This document shows, in pieces, positions 34,920 to 44,700 of a stretch of DNA of 64,000 bases (position 1 is its first letter; each line of letters starts with the position of its first letter). Origin of the DNA: Polaribacter sp. MED152 (GTDB taxonomy: Bacteria > Bacteroidota > Bacteroidia > Flavobacteriales > Flavobacteriaceae). The notes under the pieces are model-generated. The model did not search any database. It was not told where the DNA came from and saw only the letters and a program-made list of their open reading frames with translations. Both the position numbers and the translations under genes were made by a program. The stretch lies in assembly GCF_000152945.2 (NCBI RefSeq), contig NC_020830.1, positions 1,932,501 through 1,996,500 of the forward strand. Direction: 5' to 3'.

Positions 34920-35462
34920 ATGTCTAAATTTTATAAAAAAATTACTTCAAGGTTGCATAAGTTTATCGATCAGAAAAAGATATTTTTTGTAGCTACTGCT
35001 CCAACTTCTGGTAGAATAAATTTATCTCCAAAAGGTATGGATTCATTTAGAGTTCTCTCTGAAAATAGAGTTTTGTGGTTAAATGTAACTGGCAGTGGAA
35101 ACGAAACTGCAGCTCATTTATTAGAAAATAACAGAATAACCATAATGTTTTGTTCTTTTGAAAAAGCGCCTAACATTTTGCGTTTGTATGGCTCAGGAAA
35201 AGAAATTAAAGAAGGTGATGCTTCTTGGAACGAACTTATTGAATTGTTTCCAGAAACTCCTGGTACTCGTCAAATATTCGATATTCATGTAGATAGTGCA
35301 CAAACATCTTGTGGTATGTCTATACCTTATTACGAATATAAAGGTGAAAGAAACGATTTGAATAATTGGGCAGCAGAACAAGGCAAAGAAGGCATAAAAC
35401 AATATTGGGAAGATAAAAACCAGACGAGTATAGATGGTTTACCAACAAAAATAATGGATTAA
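34920..35462 (+). CDS. Pyridoxamine 5'-phosphate oxidase family protein
   Basis: A 180-residue split-barrel flavin-binding-like protein. FVATAPTSGRINLSPKGMDSFRVLSENRVLWLNVTGSGNETAAHLLENN (about 20-70) and ITIMFCSFEKAPNILRLYGSGK are the typical strands and loops of the PPOX superfamily. It is shorter than PdxH and lacks its C-terminal pyridoxal-binding part, so it is probably a general flavin or F420/heme-type member with unknown substrate. It lies 21 bp after glpK and 3 bp before glpD, so it is in the glycerol operon. Confidence 0.85.
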   Translation: MSKFYKKITSRLHKFIDQKKIFFVATAPTSGRINLSPKGMDSFRVLSENRVLWLNVTGSGNETAAHLLENNRITIMFCSFEKAPNILRLYGSGKEIKEGDASWNELIELFPETPGTRQIFDIHVDSAQTSCGMSIPYYEYKGERNDLNNWAAEQGKEGIKQYWEDKNQTSIDGLPTKIMD

Positions 35463-35465
35463 GAT

Positions 35466-37112
35466 ATGAGTAGTTTTTCTAATAACAACAGAGCAGAAAT
35501 AACCAAAAACCTGCAATCTACAGCGTTTGATTTATTAATAATTGGTGGTGGAATTACTGGTGCAGGTATTGCCTTAGATGCTGCTTCTAGAGGCATGAAG
35601 GTTGCCCTTATAGAAAAAGGAGATTTTGCTTCTGGTACTTCTAGTAAATCAACAAAATTAATTCATGGTGGTTTACGCTATTTAAAACAATTCGATTTTT
35701 GGTTAGTGAAAGAAGTTGGTACAGAAAGGGCTATTGTACACAAATTAGCACCTCATCTAGTGGTACCAGAAAAAATGATTTTACCTTTAATAGAAGGTGG
35801 TACTTATGGTTCTTGGTTAACTTCTGTTGGTTTAAAAGTATATGATATTTTGGCTTCTGTAGAAGGTGATGATAAACGTAAAATGTTATCTGTAAAAAAG
35901 GCTTTAAAGAAAGAGCCTTTGCTACCTAAAAAAATCTTAAAAGGTGCTGGCTATTATGCAGAATATAGAACAGATGATGCCAGATTAACCATCGAAGTTT
36001 TAAAAACGGCTGCAGATTATAATGCTCAACTTATTAATTATACAGAAGCTACAGAATTCATCTATGAAAATGATAGAGTTGTTGGTGCTAATGTAACTGA
36101 TGCAATTACTAACGAAAGTTATGCTATAAACGCTAAATATGTAGTTAATGCCTGTGGACCTTGGGTAGATGAATTACGCCAAATAAATAACTCTAAAATT
36201 GGTAAACAATTACATTTAACAAAAGGGGTACATTTGGTAGTAGATCATCATAAATTGCCTGTAAAACAATCTGTATATTTTGATGTTCCAGATGGTAGAA
36301 TGATGTTTGCTATTCCTCGTGGAAAAGTTACTTATTTTGGAACAACAGACACCAATTATCAACAAGATAAAGACGATGTAAACACAAGTTTGGTAGATGC
36401 AACTTACTTAATATCTGCTGTGAATAATATGTTTCCAGATATAAATATAAGTTTAGATGATGTAGAATCTTCTTGGGCAGGCTTACGTCCATTAATTCAT
36501 GAAGAAGGAAAATCAGCCTCAGAATTATCTAGAAAAGATGAAATCTTTGTGTCTGAAACAGAACTGATTTCTATTGCAGGAGGTAAACTTACTGGTTATC
36601 GTAAAATGGCAGAACGTATTGTAGATTTAATTGATAAAAAATACAAACGTCGATTTGAAAAATCTTTTGATGAAATTAAAACCAAAAACCTAATTCTTAA
36701 AGGTGGCGATTTTAAAAATTACGATGAAGTTAAAAGCTACTCAGATGCTATTTATAACAGAATTGCAGAGGTAGATTTTAATCAAAAAGATGCAGAATAT
36801 TTAGTGCATAATTATGGCAAACAAACCGACTTAATTTTAAAGAAATTTGATGAACTATCAGATGAAGATCAGCAAGCAAAAATGATTAAAGCAGAGGTTT
36901 GGTTTAGTATAAATCATGAAATGGCTTGTACACCAACCGATTTTTTTATGCGCAGAACTGGTCGTTTGTTTTTTGATCCTAAAAGTGTAACAAAGTATAA
37001 AGAGTATGTTTTAGAATTGTTCACGTCTCATTTTTCTTGGGATGTAGACACAGCCAAAAAACATAAAAAAGAACTGGAGCATCATGTAAAAATGGCAACC
37101 ACTTTTAATTAA
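35466..37112 (+). CDS. glpD: Aerobic glycerol-3-phosphate dehydrogenase
   Basis: An FAD-dependent, membrane-associated enzyme that oxidises glycerol 3-phosphate to dihydroxyacetone phosphate and passes electrons to quinone. The 548-residue protein opens with DLLIIGGGITGAGIALDAASRG (residues about 19-40) and EKGDFASGTSSKSTKLIHGGLRYL. It carries GKVTYFGTTDTNY, SSWAGLRPLI and SIAGGKLTGYRKMAERIVD, then the GlpD C-terminal domain (about 400-545). It completes the glpK/PPOX/glpD operon. Its stop abuts the convergent glycosyltransferase stop. Confidence 0.95.
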   Translation: MSSFSNNNRAEITKNLQSTAFDLLIIGGGITGAGIALDAASRGMKVALIEKGDFASGTSSKSTKLIHGGLRYLKQFDFWLVKEVGTERAIVHKLAPHLVVPEKMILPLIEGGTYGSWLTSVGLKVYDILASVEGDDKRKMLSVKKALKKEPLLPKKILKGAGYYAEYRTDDARLTIEVLKTAADYNAQLINYTEATEFIYENDRVVGANVTDAITNESYAINAKYVVNACGPWVDELRQINNSKIGKQLHLTKGVHLVVDHHKLPVKQSVYFDVPDGRMMFAIPRGKVTYFGTTDTNYQQDKDDVNTSLVDATYLISAVNNMFPDINISLDDVESSWAGLRPLIHEEGKSASELSRKDEIFVSETELISIAGGKLTGYRKMAERIVDLIDKKYKRRFEKSFDEIKTKNLILKGGDFKNYDEVKSYSDAIYNRIAEVDFNQKDAEYLVHNYGKQTDLILKKFDELSDEDQQAKMIKAEVWFSINHEMACTPTDFFMRRTGRLFFDPKSVTKYKEYVLELFTSHFSWDVDTAKKHKKELEHHVKMATTFN

Positions 37113-37817
37113 TTACACGCCTTCTCTAAGTAAACTTTTGTATGTTTTTCTAAGGTTATTTGGGTGAACCCCAAATTTGTATTTTAGAAAAACATAACCA
37201 TTAATCAAATTAACTTTTAACCAAGAATTGTGCTTGTATTTTCTTGCACTAACAGTTGCTTTAGATTGTATAATTGTAAACGGAATTTTTTGTTTTCTAA
37301 TTCTTGTCATCATTTCAAAATCTTCCATGATGCAAAACTCTTCATTATAGCCTTTTAATTCTTGAAATTGTTCTTTGGTAAAGAAATGGCATTGATCTCC
37401 ACCACCAGCAAATAAGCCGTCTTTAGTAGTGAATTTGCTATTGAAGTTTAAGAACGCAGAATCATTATCAAACTGATAGGCAAAAAAACCAAAAGTATAG
37501 TTATTAGCAATTGCTTTTTCAATTTGCGTATAAAAATCTTCTGGCAACATAACATCTGCATGCAAAAAAAGTAAAACATCTCCTTTCGCCTTTTCTGCTG
37601 CAAAATTCATTTGAGCAGCTCTACCTTTTTTTTCGCTTCTTAAATATGTAACTTTACTAAAGTTTTTACACACACTAGAACTATCGTCTGTAGTTTCTGG
37701 CGAGTTAGAAATGATGATTTCTATAGAAAACTTGTTAGCTTGTTCACATAAAAACGACAATCTTTTTACAAGATTTTCTTGTTCATTATAAACAGGAATT
37801 ATAACACTTAATAACAT
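37113..37817 (-). CDS. Glycosyltransferase family 2 (TIGR04283-like)
   Basis: A 234-residue GT-A fold enzyme. It has the nucleotide-binding opening LSVIIPVYNEQENLVKRLSFL, then the metal-binding DxD-type LLFLHADVMLPEDFY near residues 87-101, and the acceptor motif FCIMEDFEMMTRIRKQ (GGED-like) near 150. The short form with ERKGRAAQMNFAA-like sequence (EKKGRAAQMNFAAEKA) is typical of the TIGR04283 group, which often co-occurs with arsenosugar or sugar-transfer genes. The substrate is unknown. It is divergent from the DUF547 gene, 22 bp apart. Confidence 0.85.
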   Translation of the reverse strand: MLLSVIIPVYNEQENLVKRLSFLCEQANKFSIEIIISNSPETTDDSSSVCKNFSKVTYLRSEKKGRAAQMNFAAEKAKGDVLLFLHADVMLPEDFYTQIEKAIANNYTFGFFAYQFDNDSAFLNFNSKFTTKDGLFAGGGDQCHFFTKEQFQELKGYNEEFCIMEDFEMMTRIRKQKIPFTIIQSKATVSARKYKHNSWLKVNLINGYVFLKYKFGVHPNNLRKTYKSLLREGV

Positions 37818-37839
37818 ACTTAAACTTACGTAATTTTAT

Positions 37840-38604
37840 ATGAAAAAGTTTTTACTAACCATCGTTTTTTTCACTACGCTTTCTACTGTGTCACAAAATA
37901 AGATAATTTATAGTGATGTGGCTCAAGATTTACTTGAAAATATAATAGCTAAAAAATCTTACGAAAAACAAGTAAAAATTTTGGCAGAAAGCACGTTAGA
38001 AGATTTAACCTCTGAGCTTAAGACAGATACACAGAAACTCGCATTTTGGCTAAACGTTTACAATGGTTTTATACAAATTTCGCTGATGGATAATCCTAAA
38101 GAATATGAAGATAGAGGTGCTTTTTTTAAAAAACCACGTGTAAAAATTGCGGGCGAAATTTTATCTTTTGATGATATAGAGCATGATATTATGCGTAAAT
38201 CTAGAGTTAAAATTAGCTGGGGTTATTTGCGTAAATATTTTCGTCCAAAGTGGGAACGTAAATTAAGAATTGATGGCGATTTAGAATGGCGTATTCATTT
38301 TGCTTTAAACTGTGGTGCAAAAAGTTGTCCTCCAGTTGCCATTTACTCAGCAGAAAACTTAAATAGCGAGTTAGATTTTATGACAACTAAATACTTAAAT
38401 GAACAAACTACCTATAATTCAGAAACAAAAACAGCAACTTCAGTATCTTTATTTTCTTGGTTTAGAGCAGATTTTGGTGGCCTTTGTGGGGCAAGACAAA
38501 TTCTAGCAGATTATAAGATTACACCAGAAAAACCTAAAAAATTAGCGTTTAAAAATTACGATTGGACTTTAAGTTTAGGAAATTTTAGAACAATTCCTAA
38601 CTAG
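37840..38604 (+). CDS. DUF547 domain-containing secreted protein
   Basis: A 254-residue protein with a signal peptide (about residues 1-20, ending VSQ). The DUF547 domain (about 60-230) has LAFWLNVYNGFIQISLMDN, then SFDDIEHDIMRKSR, then IHFALNCGAKSCPPVAIYSAENLNSEL, with the Cys/His-containing core of the family. The ending IKP-like WFRADFGGLCGARQIL is typical. DUF547 proteins are cysteine-peptidase-like in fold but their function is not established. It probably acts in the periplasm or outer membrane. The last 4 bp overlap the convergent MFS gene. Confidence 0.85.
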   Translation: MKKFLLTIVFFTTLSTVSQNKIIYSDVAQDLLENIIAKKSYEKQVKILAESTLEDLTSELKTDTQKLAFWLNVYNGFIQISLMDNPKEYEDRGAFFKKPRVKIAGEILSFDDIEHDIMRKSRVKISWGYLRKYFRPKWERKLRIDGDLEWRIHFALNCGAKSCPPVAIYSAENLNSELDFMTTKYLNEQTTYNSETKTATSVSLFSWFRADFGGLCGARQILADYKITPEKPKKLAFKNYDWTLSLGNFRTIPN

Positions 38605-39869
38605 TCTTCTTTTTCATTTTCTTCGATATCTTCTGTAAGATCTAAATTTCTAATAGTTGGACTCACAACTGCTGTTGTGGCTACAGTTATAATTGTCATT
38701 GTTCCACCAAAAACTACAGCTGTAACTGGGCCTAAAATTTTTGCAGCCAAACCACTTTCAAAAGCACCTAACTCATTTGATGAACCTACAAACATAGAAT
38801 TTACAGAGGATACTCTACCCCTCATTTCATCTGGAGTTTTTAACTGCAATATTGTTTGACGAATAACCATAGAAATACCATCTGCTGCACCACTTACAAA
38901 CAAGGCTAACAAACTTACCCAGAAGATAGATGATAAACCAAAAGCAATAATACTAAGTCCGAATATGAAAACAGATATCAACATTTTTTTTCCTGTATTT
39001 TTATTGATAGGTATGTAAGTTGTTAATAGCATGGTTACAATACTACCAATAGAAATAGAAGCGTTTAATAAGCCAAAACCTTCTGGACCTACTTTTAAAA
39101 TATCTTGAGCAAACACAGATAAAATAGCAACTGTACCACCAAATAAAACTGCAATCATATCTAAAGTTAAAGCTCCTAAAACTGCCTTATTGCTAAACAC
39201 AAATTTTACACCTGCCTTTAAACTTTCTGTAATAGGTTCTCCTATCTTTTTATTTAAAATAGGCTTCTTTTTAATTAAAAAAGTAAAAATTAACGATAGA
39301 ATTACTAGAATAAAAACCAATAATAAAGTGTTGTCAACATCTATCCAACTAATAAAAAAACCTCCACATAAAGCACCAGAAACTGAGGCTGTTTTCCAAG
39401 TACTAGTGCTCCAAGTTGCAGCATTATGATATATTTTTTTGGGTACTAATAACGCTACTAAAGAAAATATAGTTGGGCCAAAGAAAGAGCGTAAGAAACC
39501 ACCAAAAAACACCAAACCATAAATACAATACAAAATAGAATTTGTAGACCATAGCTCTACAACTTGCTCAGAAGTTAATAAAAACAAACCTAAACTTATT
39601 AAAGAAAAAGCTGCTGTACATAAAGCTAATAAGTTTCTCTTTTCTTTTTGATCTACGATATGACCAGCAAACAAAGCCATAGAAAAAGCAGGAATAATTT
39701 CCATTAAACCAATAATACCTAATGAAAGAGGATCTTTAGTAATTGAATATACTTGCCATTCAATAACTATAAATTGCATGGACCATCCAAAAACTAAGAG
39801 AAATCTTACAAATAAAAATATATTAAATTCTCTAATTCTTAGAGCTGCATATGGGTCTTGCTTGGCCAT
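38601..39869 (-). CDS. MFS transporter (DHA3-like)
   Basis: A 422-residue membrane protein with about 12 hydrophobic helices. FLLVFGWSMQFIVIEWQVYSITKDPLSLGIIGLMEIIPAFSMALFAGHIVDQKEKRNLL (about 15-77) gives the MFS motif A region (GHIVDQKEKR). The centre links two six-helix bundles, and PDEMRGRVSSVNSMFVGSSNELGAFESG near 345 is typical of the enterobactin exporter/macrolide efflux-like subfamily. Substrate unknown. It ends over the DUF547 stop and starts 3 bp after the ACT-domain gene stop, so both are probably co-transcribed. Confidence 0.88.
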   Translation of the reverse strand: MAKQDPYAALRIREFNIFLFVRFLLVFGWSMQFIVIEWQVYSITKDPLSLGIIGLMEIIPAFSMALFAGHIVDQKEKRNLLALCTAAFSLISLGLFLLTSEQVVELWSTNSILYCIYGLVFFGGFLRSFFGPTIFSLVALLVPKKIYHNAATWSTSTWKTASVSGALCGGFFISWIDVDNTLLLVFILVILSLIFTFLIKKKPILNKKIGEPITESLKAGVKFVFSNKAVLGALTLDMIAVLFGGTVAILSVFAQDILKVGPEGFGLLNASISIGSIVTMLLTTYIPINKNTGKKMLISVFIFGLSIIAFGLSSIFWVSLLALFVSGAADGISMVIRQTILQLKTPDEMRGRVSSVNSMFVGSSNELGAFESGLAAKILGPVTAVVFGGTMTIITVATTAVVSPTIRNLDLTEDIEENEKED

Positions 39870-39872
39870 CCT

Positions 39873-40532
39873 TTAGTTTAATTTCATATCCATTAAAATG
39901 GCAAATGTTTGGTTAATATCTTCTTCATTCACCACAATTGTCATTTCATTTGTGGTAGATATAATTTCTTGTAAAGAGATATCTGCCCAAGCCAATTGTT
40001 TTAAAATAAAGTAATAAATACCTGATTGTTCTAAATTTTCTTTTGGCAACTTTATAGTAATAGAAGCCAAATCTAACATACTGTTTGTAAGTGTTTCTTG
40101 ATCGAAAATTTCTTCTACAAAAGGTCTTAAGTTTTTACTTGTAACAATATTTGTTTCGAAAATACCTTGAGAAACCGTTAAAAAATAGTCTGAACTTTCT
40201 GAAGATTTTGTAAGTATTTTAGCAATTTCTTTTAATAAAGAAGGTGTGTTTTTAAAGGTAAAATCACACAAGTCAGAACGTACAATTACATCACCCAAAT
40301 CTAAAGCAAGTTTTTTAATATTTTTTCGAATACGTAATTCACTTGCAGGAGAAAGCCTATTAATAGCCATCATAACAGCACCTACTTTAACCTCTTTCTT
40401 TAAAACTTTAGAAACTTCTGGTAAAATAATTCTAGCCAAAGAAGAAACGTTTATTAACTTTTCATGCAAAGCTTCTTCTATAAAAGGTGTTTTTCTGATG
40501 GTGCTTTCAACAACTTCTTGTATTGTTTTCAT
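39873..40532 (-). CDS. ACT-domain protein (aspartate kinase regulatory-like)
   Basis: A 219-residue protein without a kinase domain. The N-terminal 70 residues are helical (LHEKLINVSSLARIILPEVSKVLKKEVKVGAVMMAINRL). Two ACT-like beta-alpha-beta units follow: FTFKNTPSLLKEIAKILTKSSE with SQGIFETNIVTSK, and the C-terminal YYFILKQLAWADISLQEIISTTNEMTIVVNEEDINQTF, which matches the second ACT unit of aspartokinases. It could sense a small ligand or act as a regulator; the role is unknown. An aspartate kinase label would be wrong because the catalytic domain is absent. Confidence 0.75.
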   Translation of the reverse strand: MKTIQEVVESTIRKTPFIEEALHEKLINVSSLARIILPEVSKVLKKEVKVGAVMMAINRLSPASELRIRKNIKKLALDLGDVIVRSDLCDFTFKNTPSLLKEIAKILTKSSESSDYFLTVSQGIFETNIVTSKNLRPFVEEIFDQETLTNSMLDLASITIKLPKENLEQSGIYYFILKQLAWADISLQEIISTTNEMTIVVNEEDINQTFAILMDMKLN

Positions 40533-40575
40533 AATAATTGTTTAATACATTACAATAATGTTCAAAATTAAACAA

Positions 40576-41571
40576 TTAATCCAATTTATCAGTTAACTTT
40601 TTAAATTCTTTTTTAGGATTTTTATTTTCATACAAAATGCTGTAAACAGTATCTATAATTGGTGTTTTTGCTTTTTTATCTTGCTTAATTTTATAAGCAC
40701 TTTTAGTAGCATAATAACCTTCTGCAATCATACTCATTTCGTGCTGAGCAGAAATTACAGTGTAGCCCTTACCAATCATATTACCAAACATTCTGTTTCT
40801 ACTAAATACAGAATAACCAGTTACCAACAAATCGCCCAAGTATGCAGAGTTGTTTATGTTTCGTTTCATTTTGTGCACTTTTTTAATAAAGCGTTTCATT
40901 TCACGAATGGCATTACTCATAAGTACAGATTGAAAATTATCTCCATAACCCAAACCATGAGCAATACCTGCAGCCACAGCATAAATATTTTTAAGCATTG
41001 CAGCATATTCTGTACCAATAATATCATCAGAAATTTTAACTTTTATGTACCAACTTTGCAAAGCTTTAGCCATAAATGATGCTTTAGCCTCATCTATACA
41101 AGCAATAGTTAGGTAAGATAAACGCTCCATAGCTACTTCTTCTGCATGACAAGGTCCTGTAATTACACCAATGTTTTCTAAAGGAATATTAAACTTTTCG
41201 TTAAAATGTTCACCAATAATTAAGCCTGTTTCTGGCACAATACCTTTAATTGCAGAAAAAATGGTTTTACCTTCTAAAGACTCAGATAGTTTATTTAACT
41301 CGCTTGTTAAAAAGGCAGAAGGTACTGCAAAAATTAAAATACTATAGTTTTTAACGATGTAATTGATATCATCAGATAAATCTAAAAAGTTAGCATCTAA
41401 TTCAGCCGAAGATAAATACTTTGGGTTATGATTGTTTTCTTTAATATGTGCAATAGAGTTGGTGTTTCTCATATACCAACCTATTTCACTTACATTCTCT
41501 GTGAGCATTTTAACAATTGCAGTTGCCCAACTTCCTCCACCAATAACAGCTATATTCTGTTCATTTACCAT
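40576..41571 (-). CDS. gpsA: NAD(P)H-dependent glycerol-3-phosphate dehydrogenase
   Basis: It reduces dihydroxyacetone phosphate to sn-glycerol 3-phosphate, the backbone for phospholipids. The 331-residue protein has the Rossmann start IAVIGGGSWATAIVKMLTEN, then LIFAVPSAFLTSELN, IKGIVPETGLIIGEHF and the catalytic Lys segment GTEYAAMLKNIYAVAAGIAHGLGYGDNFQSVLMSNAIREM (about 195-235). ATG 41571 begins two residues before the family start; 41577 or 41592 are possible. Together with glpK/glpD at 33-37 kb it allows both synthesis and use of glycerol 3-phosphate. Confidence 0.93.
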   Translation of the reverse strand: MVNEQNIAVIGGGSWATAIVKMLTENVSEIGWYMRNTNSIAHIKENNHNPKYLSSAELDANFLDLSDDINYIVKNYSILIFAVPSAFLTSELNKLSESLEGKTIFSAIKGIVPETGLIIGEHFNEKFNIPLENIGVITGPCHAEEVAMERLSYLTIACIDEAKASFMAKALQSWYIKVKISDDIIGTEYAAMLKNIYAVAAGIAHGLGYGDNFQSVLMSNAIREMKRFIKKVHKMKRNINNSAYLGDLLVTGYSVFSRNRMFGNMIGKGYTVISAQHEMSMIAEGYYATKSAYKIKQDKKAKTPIIDTVYSILYENKNPKKEFKKLTDKLD

Positions 41572-41637
41572 ATTCATTAATTTGCTGGTCAAAAATAATA
41601 AAACTATTAGCTTATAAAAGAAAGGGGTCTCATTTAT

Positions 41638-41645
41638 TATATTTG
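41638..41645 (+). promoter_or_regulatory. -7 box of the esterase gene
   Basis: TATATTTG matches TAnnTTTG and ends 17 nt before the ATG at 41663. Confidence 0.5.
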
Positions 41646-41662
41646 TTTAATAATCTACCTTT

Positions 41663-42526
41663 ATGAACAAGTCCTTTTTTATTGTTTCAGTATTATTTCT
41701 TTTAACCATTGGTTGCAAGACTTCAGAGGTTAAAAAAGATGTTAAGACTGATGTAAAAAATGAGAAATCTACTAGAACAAATAATGTTCAAATCTTAGAA
41801 AAAGAATTTATTATTGATGGTTTAAATGAGAAATCTCATAAAGTTTGGGTGTATTTACCACCAAATTATACAACAACTTCAAAACGATTTCCTGTAATCT
41901 ATATGCATGATGCTCAAAATTTATTTGATGCTGAAACTTCTTATGCAGGTGAATGGAATGTAGATGAGACCTTAAACAAATACTACCAAGATTCTAAGAA
42001 AGGATTTATTGTTGTTGGTATAGAGAATGGTGGAGATAAACGAATAGAAGAATACACACCTTGGCCAAATAAAAAATATGGTGGAGGAAAAGGCGCTATT
42101 TATATCGATTTTTTAGTGAATGATTTAAAACCTTTTATTGATAAAAATTACCGAACCAAAAGCAAAGCAAAACATACAGCAATAATTGGTAGCTCTTTAG
42201 GTGGTTTAATTTCTTTTTATGGCGGATTTAAATATCCTGATGTATTTGGTAAAATAGGTGCATTGTCTACTTCTTTCTGGTTTTCTAACAACATATATGC
42301 TTTTGCTTCTAGAAATAGTGCTGTGAAAAACACAAAATTATATATGTTAATTGGTGAAAAAGAAGGTGGTTCTATGGTTGCTGATACAGAAAAAATGGAA
42401 AAATTATTAATAGAGAAAGGTTTCCCAAAAGACAATTTAACTACCAAAATAGTTTCTGATGGTAAGCACACAGAATCCTTTTGGCGAGACGAATTTTTAG
42501 AAACAATATTATTCTTATACAACTAA
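41663..42526 (+). CDS. Alpha/beta hydrolase-fold lipoprotein esterase (esterase D / Fes-like)
   Basis: A 287-residue lipoprotein (signal with [10 protein letters not shown], Cys at residue 18). The mature part is the esterase D fold: [45 protein letters not shown] (about 62-106), the nucleophile elbow [15 protein letters not shown] (about 173-187), and the acid and His in [18 protein letters not shown] near the C-terminus. Relatives include Fes/IroE siderophore esterases and feruloyl esterase-like enzymes; the substrate here is unknown. dut starts 5 bp after its stop. Confidence 0.88.
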   Translation: MNKSFFIVSVLFLLTIGCKTSEVKKDVKTDVKNEKSTRTNNVQILEKEFIIDGLNEKSHKVWVYLPPNYTTTSKRFPVIYMHDAQNLFDAETSYAGEWNVDETLNKYYQDSKKGFIVVGIENGGDKRIEEYTPWPNKKYGGGKGAIYIDFLVNDLKPFIDKNYRTKSKAKHTAIIGSSLGGLISFYGGFKYPDVFGKIGALSTSFWFSNNIYAFASRNSAVKNTKLYMLIGEKEGGSMVADTEKMEKLLIEKGFPKDNLTTKIVSDGKHTESFWRDEFLETILFLYN

Positions 42527-42531
42527 CTTTT

Positions 42532-42963
42532 ATGAACGTACAAATTATTAACAAATCTAAACATGCAACTCCTAATTATGAAACTGAAGGAGCTGCTGGT
42601 ATGGATTTAAGAGCAAACATAGATGCAGCAATCACGTTAAAACCATTAGAAAGAGCAATAATTAAAACTGGTTTATTCATTGCTTTACCTATAGGTTTTG
42701 AAGCTCAAGTAAGACCTAGAAGTGGTTTAGCTGCAAAAAAGGGTATTACTGTTTTAAATTCTCCAGGTACTGTAGATGCAGATTATAGAGGTGAAATTGG
42801 TGTTATTTTAGTGAATTTATCTAATGAAGATTTTGTGATAAATGATGGTGAAAGAATAGCTCAATTAGTTATTGCTAAACACGAGCGCGTAAACTGGCAA
42901 GAAGTTAACGTTTTAGATGATACTGAACGTGGTTCAGGAGGTTTTGGTAGCACAGGAGTATAA
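42532..42963 (+). CDS. dut: dUTP diphosphatase
   Basis: It hydrolyses dUTP to dUMP, keeping uracil out of DNA and feeding thymidylate synthesis. The 143-residue trimeric protein shows all five motifs: [35 protein letters not shown] (catalytic Asp), [10 protein letters not shown] and the C-terminal [11 protein letters not shown] that closes over the active site. ATG 42532 is used because the longer frame to 42481 overlaps the esterase gene and adds no family sequence. Confidence 0.95.
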   Translation: MNVQIINKSKHATPNYETEGAAGMDLRANIDAAITLKPLERAIIKTGLFIALPIGFEAQVRPRSGLAAKKGITVLNSPGTVDADYRGEIGVILVNLSNEDFVINDGERIAQLVIAKHERVNWQEVNVLDDTERGSGGFGSTGV

Positions 42964-42970
42964 AAATAAA

Positions 42971-43507
42971 TTAAAGCTTTTTATAAAGCTGACTCATTTT
43001 TTTAACCTCATCGAACATCAAATCAAAAGGTAAAAATATATGTGAATGGTATTGATAGCCTAGCTTTTTATAGAATTGAAAGGCCTGTTGTTTAGCATCC
43101 ATAGCATCTAGCCAAATTGCATTGTACTTTTTGGCGATAGCTTGTTTTTCTAACCATAACATTAATAATTTTCCTACGCCTTTTCCTTGTACTTTTTCAT
43201 CTAAATACAATCGATGTAATTTTACTTGATTTTCTATTTGAAGGTTACTTAGGTTTTCATCCCAAACAATTCTAAAGTTGCCTACAATTTCATCGTCTAC
43301 TAAAACAAAATAGTAATCAGCATTTAGTTGTTTAAGCTCTTTTAATATGTTGCTTTTAGAGTATTGCTGATGAATATACCAATTGCCCTTATCTGGCCAA
43401 AGAAAGCTGTAAGCTGCAGGATATATTTTACACATTAACTGATACAAAACTGCTATATCTTGCTCAGTAATTGGTTTTAGTGTTATATTTTTTGAAACTG
43501 ATATCAT
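42971..43507 (-). CDS. GNAT family N-acetyltransferase
   Basis: A 178-residue acetyltransferase with motif A in HRLYLDEKVQGKGVGKLLMLWLEKQAIAK (about 100-128, Q-x-x-G-x-G/A-like VQGKGVG) and motif B in AIWLDAMDAKQQAFQFYKKLGYQYHSHIF. N-terminal KPITEQDIAVLYQLMCKIYP matches the usual start. It is convergent with dut (7 bp between stops). It lies on the same strand as recA, behind the recA terminator, so it probably has its own promoter. Confidence 0.85.
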   Translation of the reverse strand: MISVSKNITLKPITEQDIAVLYQLMCKIYPAAYSFLWPDKGNWYIHQQYSKSNILKELKQLNADYYFVLVDDEIVGNFRIVWDENLSNLQIENQVKLHRLYLDEKVQGKGVGKLLMLWLEKQAIAKKYNAIWLDAMDAKQQAFQFYKKLGYQYHSHIFLPFDLMFDEVKKMSQLYKKL

Positions 43508-43513
43508 CTTTAT

Positions 43514-43553
43514 AAAAAAACTGCTATAGATTGATTACTTCTACAGCAGTTTT
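43514..43553 (-). terminator. Terminator of recA
   Basis: AAAACTGCT (43517-43525) pairs with AGCAGTTTT (43545-43553), extended by TAGA/TCTA after one mismatch, over a 9-nt loop. A run of seven T follows on the minus strand, directly downstream of recA. Confidence 0.85.
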
Positions 43554-43580
43554 AATAATTGTTAGAACTTTTAAATAAAC

Positions 43581-44588
43581 TTATTCTTGATTTTCAATAG
43601 CATCTTTTATTTTCATTTCTAACTCTTCCATCAACTCAGGATTGTCTTTTATTAAGCCTTTAACAGCATCTCTACCTTGCCCTAATTTGGTATCACCATA
43701 ACTAAACCAAGATCCACTTTTCTTTACAATTCCCAACTCTACACCAATATCTAAAATTTCACCAACTTTAGAAATTCCTTGTCCATACATAATATCAAAC
43801 TCTGCAATTTGGAAAGGTGGAGCTACTTTATTTTTTACAATTTTTACTTTTGTACTGTTACCAATAACTCTATCACCATCTTTAATTTGGGTTCTTCTTC
43901 TGATATCTAATCGAACTGAAGCATAGAATTTTAAAGCATTACCACCAGTTGTAGTTTCTGGGTTACCGAACATAACTCCAATTTTTTCTCTTAACTGGTT
44001 AATAAAAATAACTGTACAGTTTGTTTTAGAAATAGTACCTGTTAATTTACGTAAGGCTTGAGACATTAAACGTGCATGAAGACCCATTTTAGAGTCACCC
44101 ATTTCACCTTCAATTTCAGATTTTGGTGTAAGTGCTGCAACAGAATCTATTACAACAATATCTATTGCACCAGATCTAATTAAATTGTCTGCAATTTCTA
44201 ATGCTTGCTCTCCATGATCTGGCTGAGAAATAATTAAGTTATCTATATCTACACCTAAATTTTCTGCATAAAATTTGTCAAATGCATGCTCTGCATCAAT
44301 AAAAGCTGCTATACCACCTGCTTTTTGTGCTTCTGCAATTGCGTGTATAGTTAACGTAGTTTTACCTGAAGATTCTGGCCCATATATTTCAATAACTCTT
44401 CCTCTTGGGTAACCTCCAACTCCTAATGCCAAGTCTAACCCTAAAGAACCAGATGAAATAGCATCTACATCTTCTGTTACTACATCTCCTAATTTCATTA
44501 CAGAACCTTTACCATACGTTTTATCTAGCTTATCTAGAGTAAGTTGTAATGCTTTTAGTTTTGCTGCTTTTTCTTTATCTGCTGCCAT
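43581..44588 (-). CDS. recA: Recombinase RecA
   Basis: The DNA strand exchange and SOS co-protease protein. The 335-residue sequence has the N-terminal [24 protein letters not shown], Walker [10 protein letters not shown] (about 66-74), Walker [21 protein letters not shown], loop L2 [35 protein letters not shown] and a Glu-rich C-terminus. ATG 44588 (MAADKEKA) is the family start; the frame to 44624 adds 12 hydrophobic residues without support. Monocistronic, with a clear terminator. Confidence 0.97.
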   Translation of the reverse strand: MAADKEKAAKLKALQLTLDKLDKTYGKGSVMKLGDVVTEDVDAISSGSLGLDLALGVGGYPRGRVIEIYGPESSGKTTLTIHAIAEAQKAGGIAAFIDAEHAFDKFYAENLGVDIDNLIISQPDHGEQALEIADNLIRSGAIDIVVIDSVAALTPKSEIEGEMGDSKMGLHARLMSQALRKLTGTISKTNCTVIFINQLREKIGVMFGNPETTTGGNALKFYASVRLDIRRRTQIKDGDRVIGNSTKVKIVKNKVAPPFQIAEFDIMYGQGISKVGEILDIGVELGIVKKSGSWFSYGDTKLGQGRDAVKGLIKDNPELMEELEMKIKDAIENQE

Positions 44589-44700
44589 AAATCTTGCTAA
44601 TATTAATTTTAAAAATAGTGTCACAAGTTACGAAAAACTCTTCTCAATTACCTAACAAAATAAGTGCATTTTATGTTATTTTTACTAAAATTTAGTTAAG

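Noticed and set aside
39873..40532. Aspartate kinase
   Set aside because: Only ACT-like units are present; the kinase domain is missing.
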